Positions 36,757-46,524 of a DNA stretch of 64,000 nt are shown piece after piece. Made by a program: the position numbers and the translations under genes. Position 1 is the stretch's first letter. Every line of letters starts with the position of its first letter. This DNA comes from Paenibacillus etheri (GTDB taxonomy: Bacteria; Bacillota; Bacilli; Paenibacillales; Paenibacillaceae), in contig NZ_LCZJ02000034.1 in NCBI RefSeq assembly GCF_001012825.1, forward strand, positions 18,724-82,723, in the 5' to 3' direction. The notes beneath the pieces were generated by a model. That model ran no database searches and had not been told where the DNA came from. It saw only the letters and a program-made list of their open reading frames with translations.

Positions 36757-37896
36757 TTATTCCCAAGTCACATACACTTTGAGGTCGCCCGTATTATCAA
36801 AAGATGAGCTAGAATAAGACACATCCTCTAGTCCAAGCTTATATAATTCCTGCAGGTCATTCTTAAGCTTTGTTCCACTCCCTTGATAACGGAATAATAT
36901 AGACACTTCACCGGAGGCGATCGCCTTATTGGCTAACCGGGTCAGATCTTCTGCCGAACGTACAATTAGCTCATCGGCATAAAGCTCATAATTGAGATTC
37001 TTCTGAAGCTGTTTATACACAGCCGCACTCTGTCCTCCACGCTCCACAAGCGCAGACAAGGTCTTATGATAGGCTACCGAAGCTGCCGGATAAGACTTCG
37101 TCCAGCTATGGTCCTGACGCATCTGTGCATCCGTCCTCAAGTAGTATGCAGTACTAATCACACCAGCCTTATCAGGTGTCGGGTCATCCCAAGTGGTGTC
37201 GAGGTGATACCACCGTCCATCTAATAGTACAAGATTCCAGGCATGCAACTGGCTACGTCCACCCGGTTGTTTTGCTGTACCCTCAACGATTTTATTCGTG
37301 AATCCAGCTTCCTTTAACATCTTATAGGTCAACAGCGAGTATCCTTGGCAAACTGCGCTGCCACTCTTCAGACCTTCATAAGCCGTATATTTACGATACG
37401 AAGTATCATACTTCAGATGTAGCACAACCCAATCGTGGATAGCCTTCACCTTCTGATGATTGTTCATGCCCGGCGTTATGATCTTCTTCAGCGCTGCCTT
37501 CACTTCTTTGTTCACAAAAGCGGTCTGCTCCAGTGTCTCCAAATATTTCACTTCTACCGTAACTTTTACCGCGCTTGCGCTCCCTCGATAAGTATATCCG
37601 TAGCTGTCTATAATGTAATACAAATAAGGGTCACTAGCCATCGCTTGATCCAGCGCCGCTTGAATTTTCGTTTTCAAATTTGAGGCTTTGCTCTCATAAG
37701 TAAAAGTAATCGTCTCCCTACGGTTGTTCATCGCACCCGTTAGCTTCTGCGCCACTTCATTTACAGAACGAAGGGTTGGTGAACTCGAAGCCGCATAAGC
37801 ATGACCCCAGCCCCAATAAATCATCGGTGGAATAGCAGCGAATATAATCACTCCTCCCAGAATGATCTTTACTAATGTGAAGCGTTTTTTCCACAT
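36757..37896 (-). CDS. Exported transglutaminase-like protein
   Basis: A 379-residue protein with an N-terminal hydrophobic segment (LVKIILGGVIIFAAIPPMIYWG) acting as signal or anchor. The transglutaminase/protease-like core has its catalytic cysteine in GSAVCQGYSLL, histidine in SQLHAWNLVLLDGRWYHLD and aspartate in DTTWDDP, all intact. The preceding KVKAIHDWVVLHLKYDT is also a family feature. A C-terminal region of about 120 residues shows no known domain. Such proteins act outside the membrane as cysteine peptidases or cross-linkers; the target is unknown. It is a single-gene unit between lysP and the GH95 gene. Confidence 0.83.
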   Translation of the reverse strand: MWKKRFTLVKIILGGVIIFAAIPPMIYWGWGHAYAASSSPTLRSVNEVAQKLTGAMNNRRETITFTYESKASNLKTKIQAALDQAMASDPYLYYIIDSYGYTYRGSASAVKVTVEVKYLETLEQTAFVNKEVKAALKKIITPGMNNHQKVKAIHDWVVLHLKYDTSYRKYTAYEGLKSGSAVCQGYSLLTYKMLKEAGFTNKIVEGTAKQPGGRSQLHAWNLVLLDGRWYHLDTTWDDPTPDKAGVISTAYYLRTDAQMRQDHSWTKSYPAASVAYHKTLSALVERGGQSAAVYKQLQKNLNYELYADELIVRSAEDLTRLANKAIASGEVSILFRYQGSGTKLKNDLQELYKLGLEDVSYSSSSFDNTGDLKVYVTWE

Positions 37897-38036
37897 ATAT
37901 ATTCCGTTCCTCCGGCTCCTATAGACTTATAATGAACCCTACCATTTAATAGATAATGAGCGCTTAGGCAAAAAAAGACTGCTCCCTGTAGAATAATTCT
38001 ACTCTGAGAACAGTCTATATGCTAGACCGATGTGTT

Positions 38037-40406
38037 TTATTCGCTTAGTGGTGTAATGATATAGGTCTCTCCTATTACGGTTTCAAATTCCATCTCTGTC
38101 CCTAATCGTGAACCATCGGGCTTTTGAATGAGTAAAGGCTGGCGACTATAGATTCTGCATAGTTGTCCATGTGTCGAGGTCAGTTCCGCCTTCATTAAGC
38201 GTCCCTCACGCCATTCTATATTCGTGATAAATCCGCCTCGTGCTATCAAGCCTTTCACACTACCTTCAGACCATCCTTCTGGAAGAGCGGGTAATAATTC
38301 AATCCCCTCCTGATGACTCTGCAAGAGCATCTCGGCCACTCCAGCCGTAGTTCCAAAGTTACCGTCAATCTGAAATGGAGGGTGATTACCGAATAAATTC
38401 GGCAGACTGGAGTCTTGCAAAATACGACGTAAACAGCTATACGCACTCTCGCCATCCTTCAAACGCGCATATAAATTAAGAAGCCAGGCTGCACTCCAGC
38501 CCGTGTGTCCACCCCCGCTTTCCAAGCGCTTCTTAAGCGATAACGCTGCCGCCTCCGCTAGCTCCGGTGTGGAGGCGGGACTAATTACATTCCCGGGATA
38601 TAAATCATACAAATGAGAGACATGGCGATGCCCAGGCTCTTGTTCAGCAAAATCCTCATTCCATTCACGAATACGTCCGTCCGGTGCAATGCCAGGATGA
38701 GCGAGTCGTTCCTGTTTCTGGCTCAGCTCCTGCCTCAGCTGGGCATCGATATTCAAAATCTCAGCAGCCTGAATGCAATGCTTGAACAGTTCAGCGATTA
38801 ACGATAAATCCATAGCTGAGCCAGCTGAAACACTGCATGGCGTGCCATCAGCAGTCAAGAATACATTCTCCGGCGAGGTAGACAGACTTGTTGTCCATCT
38901 TCCATCAGGTAGCTCCACAAGCCAATCCAGACAGAATAACGCGGCTCCTTTTAACAGAGGATAAGCCGTACTCCGCAAATATTCCTCATCTGGACGAAAA
39001 GCATAACGTTCCCATAGATGGCGAGAGAGCCAGACCCCACCCATCGGCCAAAAAGCCCACATGGCCTTGCCGTCCGACGGTGACGTCATGCGCCACAAAT
39101 CAGTATTATGATGCACTGCCCAGCCACGTGCGCCATAATGAATATTTGCTGTACGACTGCCAGCCGCGCTAAGCTCCGTAATAAAATCTATTAAAGGTTC
39201 GTGGCACTCACCCAACCCGCATAACTCGGCTGGCCAGTAATTCATTTCAGTGTTTATATTGGTCGTATAATTGCTGTTCCATGGCGGCTGAAGATAGGGA
39301 TTCCAGATCCCTTGCAGATTCAGAGCTTGCGTCCCCGGCCGTGAGCCAGCAATCATCAGGTAGCGGCCATACTGGAACAGCAGCGCTTCTAGCGCAGAAT
39401 CTGCCTGCCCTTCGCGGTACCGTGCTAGTCGCTCATCCGTGGGAAGCTCTATCCGAGGGGAAGATGCAAGCGTCAACTCCACGCGGCGGAACAAAGACTG
39501 ATGATCCTCTAGATGGCGCTGCTTCAGCTCCGCATATCCAGTAGAGGATAAAGCTAATTGCTCTAGGCACAACTCCGAAGGCAGCTTACCGCCGCTTCCT
39601 GGCATCCGGTCATACCCGGCATAATCGGTTGCTGCAGCCAGACGGATGGTAATGGAGCGCGCACCTGAAACCGACATCGAGCCGTTCTTTGCTACACGAT
39701 TGCCGCCATCTGTACGGATTTCCATTGCAGCTGCAAAACTTATGCCAAGCCCCTCTTCGTATAATACGGCACACGGATGATCTCCTACATAATTATCAGC
39801 TACATGCGACGGGGCACGGCCGGTCATTATCAGCATACCGGCGGGAGTAATCTCTGAACAAGAAGGATGCGGCGAAGTGAGAGCCACCGAGAAATCCGGT
39901 AGAATGCCCAGGCCCTCTCTCCCCTCTGCACGGATATGAATGACTATAAGTTCATCCGGTCTGCTGGCCAACACTTCTCGCACAATTCTTACATCCCCAG
40001 CAGTATAGGATACCGAAGCAAGCGCTTGATCCAAATCAAGCTCCCTCTGGTAATCCTCTACAGGACCGGCAAGATTGAACTTCATTCGCAAGTCTCCGAG
40101 CGGTTGATAGGATTCGGTCCGTCTGCCTAACATCTTGGCATCCACTAGTGCTTCAGCTTCCTTGTATTTTCCCTCTGCCACTAACTGTTTGGCCGGAGCC
40201 AAATGACGCAGCGCCTCATAATTAGCTGTATCCCGCGGAAAACCCGACCATAAGGTGTCTTCATTTAGTTGAATCAGTTCTTCTTCCGTTCCGCCAAAGA
40301 CCATGCCGCCCAATCTGCCGTTACCCACGGGCAGTGCCTCTTCCCATACCGCTGCCGGCTGTTTATACCAGAGCTCATGCCGCCCAGTGTGTTTGCTCTC
40401 TCCCAT
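38037..40406 (-). CDS. Glycoside hydrolase family 95 (alpha-L-fucosidase/galactosidase type)
   Basis: A 789-residue cytoplasmic enzyme without a signal peptide. The N-terminal domain (LWYKQPAAVWEEALPVGNGRLGGMVFGG, LNEDTLWSG) is the GH95 beta-sandwich. The (alpha/alpha)6 catalytic part has NTNINTEMNYWPAELC, whose paired asparagines activate water in GH95, GRIREWNEDFAEQEPGHRHVSHLY with the acid glutamate, and FQIDGNFGTTAGVAEM with a conserved aspartate. Family members remove alpha-1,2-L-fucose or alpha-L-galactose from glycans. It follows the ABC importer genes, so it probably attacks the imported oligosaccharide inside the cell. An AGGAGGAATA site lies before the ATG, and a terminator lies between it and the binding-protein gene. 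Confidence 0.88.
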   Translation of the reverse strand: MGESKHTGRHELWYKQPAAVWEEALPVGNGRLGGMVFGGTEEELIQLNEDTLWSGFPRDTANYEALRHLAPAKQLVAEGKYKEAEALVDAKMLGRRTESYQPLGDLRMKFNLAGPVEDYQRELDLDQALASVSYTAGDVRIVREVLASRPDELIVIHIRAEGREGLGILPDFSVALTSPHPSCSEITPAGMLIMTGRAPSHVADNYVGDHPCAVLYEEGLGISFAAAMEIRTDGGNRVAKNGSMSVSGARSITIRLAAATDYAGYDRMPGSGGKLPSELCLEQLALSSTGYAELKQRHLEDHQSLFRRVELTLASSPRIELPTDERLARYREGQADSALEALLFQYGRYLMIAGSRPGTQALNLQGIWNPYLQPPWNSNYTTNINTEMNYWPAELCGLGECHEPLIDFITELSAAGSRTANIHYGARGWAVHHNTDLWRMTSPSDGKAMWAFWPMGGVWLSRHLWERYAFRPDEEYLRSTAYPLLKGAALFCLDWLVELPDGRWTTSLSTSPENVFLTADGTPCSVSAGSAMDLSLIAELFKHCIQAAEILNIDAQLRQELSQKQERLAHPGIAPDGRIREWNEDFAEQEPGHRHVSHLYDLYPGNVISPASTPELAEAAALSLKKRLESGGGHTGWSAAWLLNLYARLKDGESAYSCLRRILQDSSLPNLFGNHPPFQIDGNFGTTAGVAEMLLQSHQEGIELLPALPEGWSEGSVKGLIARGGFITNIEWREGRLMKAELTSTHGQLCRIYSRQPLLIQKPDGSRLGTEMEFETVIGETYIITPLSE

Positions 40407-40440
40407 GTATATTCCTCCTATCCTGTAATCACAGATGAAA

Positions 40441-40490
40441 AAGAAATCGGCGGGAGGCCCGGACTTTCGTTCGGACTTCCCGCCATCTTC
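40441..40490 (-). terminator. Terminator between the binding-protein gene and the GH95 gene
   Basis: GGCGGGAGGCCCGGA pairs imperfectly with TCGGACTTCCCGCC and is followed on the minus strand by a T-rich stretch. It would reduce, rather than prevent, read-through into the GH95 gene. Confidence 0.65.
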
Positions 40491-40522
40491 ATGCTTTTAT
40501 TATATTAGCCGTAATTCAATAA

Positions 40523-42268
40523 TTACTCATTCCAAAGTTTCACGCGTTGTTTAACCAGCTCTTCACGTAAATCTTCAGCTTTCGTCACACCAGCTTTATC
40601 CAGTTCAGCCATGTAAGCATCCCAAACTTTGTCGAAATCCGCTGGTTTGGACAAGATGGCTTCAGGAATCCGTTTCCAACTGATATCCTTCAGCTTGTTG
40701 TCGAGAACAACGATTTCGCTATCCCCAGGAATCGTGATATTCCATGCCGCACCCCAAGGTTTAACTTTGAATTCATCTTCACTTGGGAAGAGGTCTTTCC
40801 AAGTTGTTGCTTTATAAGCAGCAAGTGTTTCTTTTTCAACTGCATTGTAGCCTACGGTTACTTGCTCAGGGAAACGAGTTGTATAGTAGTTTCCAGTTGG
40901 ATCCAATACACCGTCGCCATAGTGAGCGCTAAGCAGTGCGTAGTTTGATCCGACATTGCCAAGTCCAGTTTCTTTTTGGAAATTGGTAGTATCATTATAT
41001 TTACGGTTGTTTACATCTTCAGGAATGACGCGTTTGCCGTCCACTACGCTGTAATGCTTGCCTTCGATACCCCAGTTAACTAATACTTGACCTTCATCGG
41101 AAGCTAAGTAGTCCAAGAATTTAATTGCACGTACCGGATCTTTAGCGTCTACGCTGATCCCAATGCCGTTACCACCCATAAAGCCTGTAGGCCAGAAGGA
41201 AGTTTCTTTGTACTCTTCAGACAGGGTTACTGGATAGTGTCCGTATCCTTGATCCAGCTTGCCTTCAGCTTTCAATGCTCTTTCTCCATCGCCATAACCC
41301 CAGTCTTGGTCAATCAGACCAATAACACGGCCGGTAGCGATTTTAGCTTTGTACTGGTCATACTTTTGAACGAAGCTTTCCGGGTCAAGCAATCCGATAT
41401 CGTTCATATGGTTGAGCCAGCGGAAATATTCTTTCTCAGCAGGACGACGGAAGTGATAAGTTACTTCTTGTGTATCGATATCGATAGCATATTCACCATC
41501 ATCAGGGGAGCCTGTAGTAGTGAAAGCCGGATTAGTCACTGTAATGTACATGTACCAATCGTCTGCATTTAGGGTCAGACCAATGTTTTTGTTACCATTT
41601 TCATCCGTAGGATGTTTTTCCAAGTAAGCCTTGATGACATTCTCATAGTCTTGAACCGTCTTGATTGCTGGGTATCCAGCTTCTTTGACAGCACGGTGCT
41701 GTAGTTCGAATCCGCCACCAGCATCAAAATATTTATTATCCACACCAGCATACGTAGGGATAGCATAAATCGCATGGTCATCGTCACTGTAACGTGAGCG
41801 TTTCAAGCCTTCTTCGCCCAATACTTTTTTGATATTAGGAGCATATTTATCAATCAGGTCTGTCAGATCAAGCATTGCACCTGCATCCACCAGCTTACTG
41901 ACATCGGTCTTGGCACTGATCAGATCCGGATAATCGCCGCTCGCTGCGATCAGCGCTACTTTTTGAGCTGGGTCACCAACTGCGTATTCAGCATTCAAGG
42001 TAACACCTGTTTTTTCCGTAATCACTTTACCTACTTCGTCTTGCATGCCTGTCCAGTTCGGGTTAGGGTCAGCACTGAAGAAAGTCATCGTGAGCGGAGA
42101 AATATCCTCAACCGCATTGGCCGAATTAGCCGTATTCCCCTTATTAGTTGCATTTCCAGCTGCATTATTGCCGTTGTTACCACCGCAACCTGCGAGCATG
42201 CCGAGCATCATAATAGAAGTGAGTGTAAGTGCAGTTGCTTTAGCTTTTATTTTTCTATTATTCCCCAT
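40523..42268 (-). CDS. Sugar ABC transporter binding lipoprotein (LipO/YtcQ type)
   Basis: A 581-residue lipoprotein: signal MGNNRKIKAKATALTLTSIM, lipobox MLAGC, then an Asn/Gly-rich linker. The mature part is of the large binding-protein group that partners with LplB/LplC-type permeases (TMTFFSADPNPNWTG; GGNGIGISVDAKDPVRAIKFLDYLASDEGQVLVNWG). Length near 580 is usual for this class, which binds plant-derived or mucin oligosaccharides. The last gene before GH95, it likely supplies the substrate for that enzyme. AAGGAGG lies nine bases before the ATG. Confidence 0.85.
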   Translation of the reverse strand: MGNNRKIKAKATALTLTSIMMLGMLAGCGGNNGNNAAGNATNKGNTANSANAVEDISPLTMTFFSADPNPNWTGMQDEVGKVITEKTGVTLNAEYAVGDPAQKVALIAASGDYPDLISAKTDVSKLVDAGAMLDLTDLIDKYAPNIKKVLGEEGLKRSRYSDDDHAIYAIPTYAGVDNKYFDAGGGFELQHRAVKEAGYPAIKTVQDYENVIKAYLEKHPTDENGNKNIGLTLNADDWYMYITVTNPAFTTTGSPDDGEYAIDIDTQEVTYHFRRPAEKEYFRWLNHMNDIGLLDPESFVQKYDQYKAKIATGRVIGLIDQDWGYGDGERALKAEGKLDQGYGHYPVTLSEEYKETSFWPTGFMGGNGIGISVDAKDPVRAIKFLDYLASDEGQVLVNWGIEGKHYSVVDGKRVIPEDVNNRKYNDTTNFQKETGLGNVGSNYALLSAHYGDGVLDPTGNYYTTRFPEQVTVGYNAVEKETLAAYKATTWKDLFPSEDEFKVKPWGAAWNITIPGDSEIVVLDNKLKDISWKRIPEAILSKPADFDKVWDAYMAELDKAGVTKAEDLREELVKQRVKLWNE

Positions 42269-42419
42269 TAAATAAACCCTCCTTAAAATTGTTTATCTAT
42301 CGTATCACAGATAAATCCTGTTAATACTTATCCCAAAACTTCCCAAAAGAAAAGAAAACGGATACATAACTCACTTAGAATGTAGGGGAGACTAAGCTCC
42401 CCTGTAACTGAAGCTGTGA

Positions 42420-43325
42420 TTAGCTCTTCACAGCACCAAGTGTCATACCTTTAACAAAATACTTCTGAATAAATGGATATACTAGCAAGATCGGCACGGT
42501 TACGACAATCGTAATTGCCATTTTGAGCGACTCTGGCGAGACTTGGTTGGAGGCCAGCGAAGCAATGTTGGAGCGGTAATCGCCTCCGTTACCACTGGTT
42601 GTAGTCTGCAGAACCTTCATCAGTTCATATTGCAATGTAGTCAGGTGTGGGCTCGATCCGTTATACAGATACGTATCAAACCACGCATTCCATTGACCTA
42701 CTGCGAGGAACAGCGCGATTGTTGCTAACGCTGGTTTCATCAGTGGCAGAATGACCCGGAAGTAGATGGTAAAGTCATTGGCTCCGTCCAGCTTCGCCGA
42801 TTCCTGCAGCGCATACGGCAGGCCATCGATGAAAGAGCGGATAACGAAGACGTTAAAGGCACTGACCAGTCCAGGTAGGACATAAACTGCAAAGCTGTTC
42901 ATCATATGCAGATCCTTGATCAGCATGTATATAGGAATCATTCCTCCAGAGATATACATGGTCATCGCCAAGAAGGTGGAGACGAATTTACGGCCTGCAA
43001 AGTCAGGGCGACTAATCGTAAACGCCAGCATTGAGGCACTGATCAGTCCGAACAAAGTACCGATAACTGTCCGCAAAGCAGATATTTTAAACCCGGTGAT
43101 TAATCCCGAGAAGGTGAAGATTTTTAAGTAATTGTCCCAGGTAAATGCCCGGGGATAGATGGTGATCCCGCCGCGCACACTATCCACTGAATCATTCAGC
43201 GAGATCGCAAGCACGTTCAGAAACGGGTAGATCGTAATTACAACCACGAACAGTACTACAAAGTACACAACGAAATCAAAGATCCGGTCTGACCACGACT
43301 TTCCGGTGATAGCTGTATTTCCCAC
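42420..43325 (-). CDS. Carbohydrate ABC permease, LplC/YtcP type
   Basis: A 301-residue six-helix permease. It starts with FVVYFVVLFVVVITIYPFLNVLAISLND, typical of YtcP/LplC proteins, and its docking loop is LQESAKLDGANDFTIYFRVILPLMKP. It forms the channel together with the LplB/YteP-like permease encoded 66 bases upstream. As usual for this class, no ATPase gene is linked, and a shared ATPase of MsmX type is expected. AAAGGAGAGCG precedes the start. Substrate follows from neighbours only. Confidence 0.85.
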   Translation of the reverse strand: MGNTAITGKSWSDRIFDFVVYFVVLFVVVITIYPFLNVLAISLNDSVDSVRGGITIYPRAFTWDNYLKIFTFSGLITGFKISALRTVIGTLFGLISASMLAFTISRPDFAGRKFVSTFLAMTMYISGGMIPIYMLIKDLHMMNSFAVYVLPGLVSAFNVFVIRSFIDGLPYALQESAKLDGANDFTIYFRVILPLMKPALATIALFLAVGQWNAWFDTYLYNGSSPHLTTLQYELMKVLQTTTSGNGGDYRSNIASLASNQVSPESLKMAITIVVTVPILLVYPFIQKYFVKGMTLGAVKS

Positions 43326-43391
43326 TGTAACGCTCTCCTTTCATGAAAAGGGCAATTATACTGCCGCGATTGGTAGAAGGGCCTCCTTGTG

Positions 43392-44372
43392 TTACAGAAG
43401 GCTCTCTTTAGTTGTACGTTTAAAGATTCCATTAATCGTAAACAGCAAGATTACACTGATCACTGAGTTGAATATATTGATCGCGGTACCGTAGGAATAT
43501 CTCGCCATGCCTAGTCCGTATTTCAGAGAGTACAGATCCAGCACCTGAGAGTAGTCGGTAACGAGGTTGTTTCCGAGTAGGAATTGCTTCTCGAAGCCGA
43601 TATTTAGCAAATTACCGATCGACATAATGAGTAGCACTGTAATGGTCGGGCGGATACCAGGGAGTGTAATATGCCATACCTGGCGGAGCCTGCTGGCACC
43701 GTCCACTCGAGCCGCTTCGTACAGTTCAGGTCCGATACCTGCAATGGCCGCAAGATAGATGATCGCGTTCCATCCGGTTTCTTTCCACACATCTGATAAA
43801 GTAACGATTCCCCAGAAGAGATGACCCTGGGCCATAAACTGAATAGGTGAGTCTATAAATCCAATTCCTAACAAGAGATCGTTTACAAGACCATTTTCAC
43901 TAGATAACATTTTAGTTACAATTCCCGCTGCAACCACCCAAGATACAAAGTGAGGCAAATACGAGACGGTCTGAGCAAATCGTTTGAAAAAGCCAAGGCG
44001 CACTTCATTGAGCAATATTGCAAACGTTATCGGAAAGATAAAGCCTGCGACCAAGCCCATTCCGCTCATCGCTAGTGTGTTACGTAGCGCCAATAGGAAT
44101 TGCGAATCACTAAACAGCGTCTTAAAATGTTCGAAGCCTACCCATTCTTGTTCAAAAAAGCCGCGTGCGGGCTTGTACTTTTGAAAAGCCATCGTCCAGC
44201 CCCATAATGGGAGATAACTGAAAACGAATGCCCAGATGACAAAAGGTATCGACATCATCCACAAATACTTTTGATTCTTAAAGCTTCTCCAAAACCGTCC
44301 TCCTGAAGCAGGCTTTTTGTTGCGCATTCGGGTGTCCGGCGGGATTTGAGCAGTTACTGTGTCCGCTTTCAT
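43392..44372 (-). CDS. Carbohydrate ABC permease, LplB/YteP type
   Basis: A 326-residue permease and the first gene of the importer operon. After a short cytoplasmic tail, PFVIWAFVFSYLPLWGWTMAFQKYKP is characteristic of the LplB/YteP group, and the docking loop is YEAARVDGASRLRQVWHITLPG. An AGGAGGGGC site lies before the ATG. A perfect catabolite-responsive element lies 37 bases upstream, so glucose or other preferred sugars should repress the operon through CcpA. The YesMN-type two-component genes upstream are the likely specific regulators. Confidence 0.86.
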   Translation of the reverse strand: MKADTVTAQIPPDTRMRNKKPASGGRFWRSFKNQKYLWMMSIPFVIWAFVFSYLPLWGWTMAFQKYKPARGFFEQEWVGFEHFKTLFSDSQFLLALRNTLAMSGMGLVAGFIFPITFAILLNEVRLGFFKRFAQTVSYLPHFVSWVVAAGIVTKMLSSENGLVNDLLLGIGFIDSPIQFMAQGHLFWGIVTLSDVWKETGWNAIIYLAAIAGIGPELYEAARVDGASRLRQVWHITLPGIRPTITVLLIMSIGNLLNIGFEKQFLLGNNLVTDYSQVLDLYSLKYGLGMARYSYGTAINIFNSVISVILLFTINGIFKRTTKESLL

Positions 44373-44408
44373 AAAGCCCCTCCTCTCTATGCCTTAATTC
44401 TAGAACTT

Positions 44409-44422
44409 TGTAAGCGATTGCA
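44409..44422 (-). promoter_or_regulatory. Catabolite-responsive element (cre) before the importer operon
   Basis: TGTAAGCGATTGCA matches all fixed positions of the CcpA box TGNAANCGNWWNCA. It is 37 bases from the first permease start codon, near the expected promoter, so binding would repress. Confidence 0.8.
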
Positions 44423-44508
44423 GTACCCTATAAATTCGACTTAAAATCAGGTAAAAATTAGAGATTTTTGTCCGTGGTGAATTCTCATTTCGGCTCATCG
44501 ACACAGGG

Positions 44509-44801
44509 GGGCTAATGCTGCTTGGCTTATGCTTTATTCTTTTGATGAGGTTCATAAAAATATCTGCTGGATGTTAGTCGCTACGCAGAATATTTGGACT
44601 TCCGACCGCTGTTATCCTCAGATTTCCTGATTTGAACCGCTTCTCGCGGTAGAAATCCGAGGATAGCATATGCTTTCGAAGCGAGCTTTTCTACGAAAAG
44701 CTTTCGGGCGAACGCTCCGCTTCTACAGTTCCAAATATTCCTCTTCACTCCTTTTCCAGCAGATTTTTAGAACCCTGATTCTAAAGAAAATGCATTAGCC
44801 C
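44509..44801. repeat. 293-bp nested imperfect palindrome
   Basis: Four successive arms pair in strictly nested order: GGGCTAATG (44509) with CATTAGCCC (44793); AAAAATATCTGCTGG (44556) with CCAGCAGATTTTTA (44756); AGAATATTTGGACT (44587) with AGTTCCAAATATTC (44727); TATCCTCAGATTTC (44613) with GAAATCCGAGGATA (44652). Between the arms are unpaired stretches, and a small CCGC/GCGG loop sits near 44636-44649. It lies between the response-regulator gene and the importer promoter. No coding frame is convincing. Confidence 0.8.
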
Positions 44802-44883
44802 TCCACCCGCATAAGCTTAAGCAGGTGTCTATTTAACTACATTAATACTTCACCACGTACAATTGGTGGGAGTAGGGAAAACA

Positions 44884-44937
44884 AAAAAAGACCCGCGGAC
44901 TGAGGTTCAGAAACTTACCTGAACCTCAGCCGCGGGT
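44884..44937 (-). terminator. Terminator of the two-component operon
   Basis: ACCCGCGG and CTGAGGTTCAG (44891-44910) pair with CTGAACCTCAG and CCGCGGGT (44919-44937), with a single unpaired base, and a run of T follows on the minus strand. Very stable. Confidence 0.88.
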
Positions 44938-44982
44938 AAACATCAGGAGCCATTGAAAATGGTACATTGAGAATTTAAATCC

Positions 44983-46524
44983 TTAAATGCTTTTACGATA
45001 AGAAGTTGGAGAGATGCCTACATATTTACGGAACTTAGCGTTGAAATAATCGGGGTTCATATACCCTACCTTCTCAGCCACCTCGTATACTTTCATACCT
45101 TGCGTCAGAAACTCCTTAGCCTTCTCAATCCGCACTTTGTCCACGTACGTATTGAAGTATTCCCCTGTGGTATTCTTGAACATTTTACCGAGATAAGCGC
45201 TGTTGTAACAGAATAACTCGGATAAGGTCTCCAGCTTTAGGTTCTCATTATAGCGGCGGTTGATGATCTCCGTGATCTTCTTAATTTCATTTCCACGCCC
45301 ACTGGTCATCTGACCCGCAATTTCTTCGAGAAATGAGACGGCCTGATCCTGCAGATCAGACAAATAATAACTTTGATATAGCTCCCCTATTGGAGGAGAA
45401 TGCTCTGCTGCATAGGTGCGAATTTCTGGATAAGTCGGCTCCAGACGGGCCAACACAGTGCTAAGAAGCCTCACAAAGGTCTCTTTAATTCGCAATTCGT
45501 CGCTGCCCGCAGAGATAAGCTCCGTACAGATGGTCTGCACGATCGGTCGGATCGCGCTAAGACTTCCGGTTTCCACTGCAAGTAGCAGACGACTCTCTGT
45601 CTCTTGCGCGTCTTCGATCTCCTCCCTCTTCTCCATTAGAAATCCTGAAGGATCTGTACTGATGATCCCCTTCTTGAAGAAGAAGGAGCGTCTTATCAGT
45701 TCACGTGCTGCATTCAATGATTCTGCCGCCATTTCGGGCCGCGGTATTACTCCCCCCGCTACTGCAATGAAGTCGTATCCCTTCTGGCCAATCGTTGCAG
45801 ATAATTCCTTATATAATTCTTCCCGTTTGCTCGTGCTCTGGTCCGGGTCCTTCATAAGAATCCCCAAATACTGCGACAACGTAAAGAATGAAGCATTAGG
45901 GTGATTACTAAAATGCTGTTCCATTACTGTTTTGATTCCCTGGAGATCCTCATCATTTGCACCAGCTGTTTTTCTTAACTCCATGAGGATGACTTCGTAA
46001 TTCCCCTGTTCCAGTCCTAGCGCATTCACATGTCTGCTAAGGTTCTCCTCCTCCAGTTCTTCCTCTGAAGTTGGCTGTAGTAGCGCTCGAAGTAAAGCTT
46101 CCCTATTGCGAGCAGGCTCATCCTCATTCCAGTCACTGAACCGCTGCTCCTGCTCGATCGTTTCATGTAGCTGTTCCAGACATACGATCATCTCATCTTC
46201 ATCGACTGGCTTCAACAAATAACCGTCAATCCGATAGCCAATCGCCCGCTTAGCATATTCAAAATCCGCATGCCCACTCAAGATGAGCACATGACTTTCG
46301 GAGCCTTCTTTGCGAAGCTCACTGATCATTTCCAGACCATCCATTCCAGGCATACGAATATCAGCAACGATAAGCTCCGGGTAGAAGGTATGATACTTTT
46401 CAAGTGCTTGCAAGCCATTAGCTGCTGTAGCTACCACCGTATAACCGAGCGTCTCCCATGGGATCAGACTTCGAAGTCCTTCCCGCAGCTTCGGCTCATC
46501 ATCGACAATCATCACTTTTATCAT
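44983..46524 (-). CDS. AraC-family response regulator, YesN type
   Basis: A 513-residue transcription factor. The receiver (residues 1-120) has VMIVDDEPKLREGLRSLI and the phospho-acceptor D in LIVADIRMPGMDGLEM. A long middle region of unknown fold follows, and the C-terminal AraC helix-turn-helix pair is visible in ENLKLETLSELFCYNSAYLGKMFKNTTGEYFNTYV and YEVAEKVGYMNPDYFNAKFRKYVGISPTSYRKS. It overlaps the sensor gene by four bases. YesMN-type pairs normally activate the sugar uptake operon beside them, here the importer and GH95 genes. Confidence 0.9.
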   Translation of the reverse strand: MIKVMIVDDEPKLREGLRSLIPWETLGYTVVATAANGLQALEKYHTFYPELIVADIRMPGMDGLEMISELRKEGSESHVLILSGHADFEYAKRAIGYRIDGYLLKPVDEDEMIVCLEQLHETIEQEQRFSDWNEDEPARNREALLRALLQPTSEEELEEENLSRHVNALGLEQGNYEVILMELRKTAGANDEDLQGIKTVMEQHFSNHPNASFFTLSQYLGILMKDPDQSTSKREELYKELSATIGQKGYDFIAVAGGVIPRPEMAAESLNAARELIRRSFFFKKGIISTDPSGFLMEKREEIEDAQETESRLLLAVETGSLSAIRPIVQTICTELISAGSDELRIKETFVRLLSTVLARLEPTYPEIRTYAAEHSPPIGELYQSYYLSDLQDQAVSFLEEIAGQMTSGRGNEIKKITEIINRRYNENLKLETLSELFCYNSAYLGKMFKNTTGEYFNTYVDKVRIEKAKEFLTQGMKVYEVAEKVGYMNPDYFNAKFRKYVGISPTSYRKSI

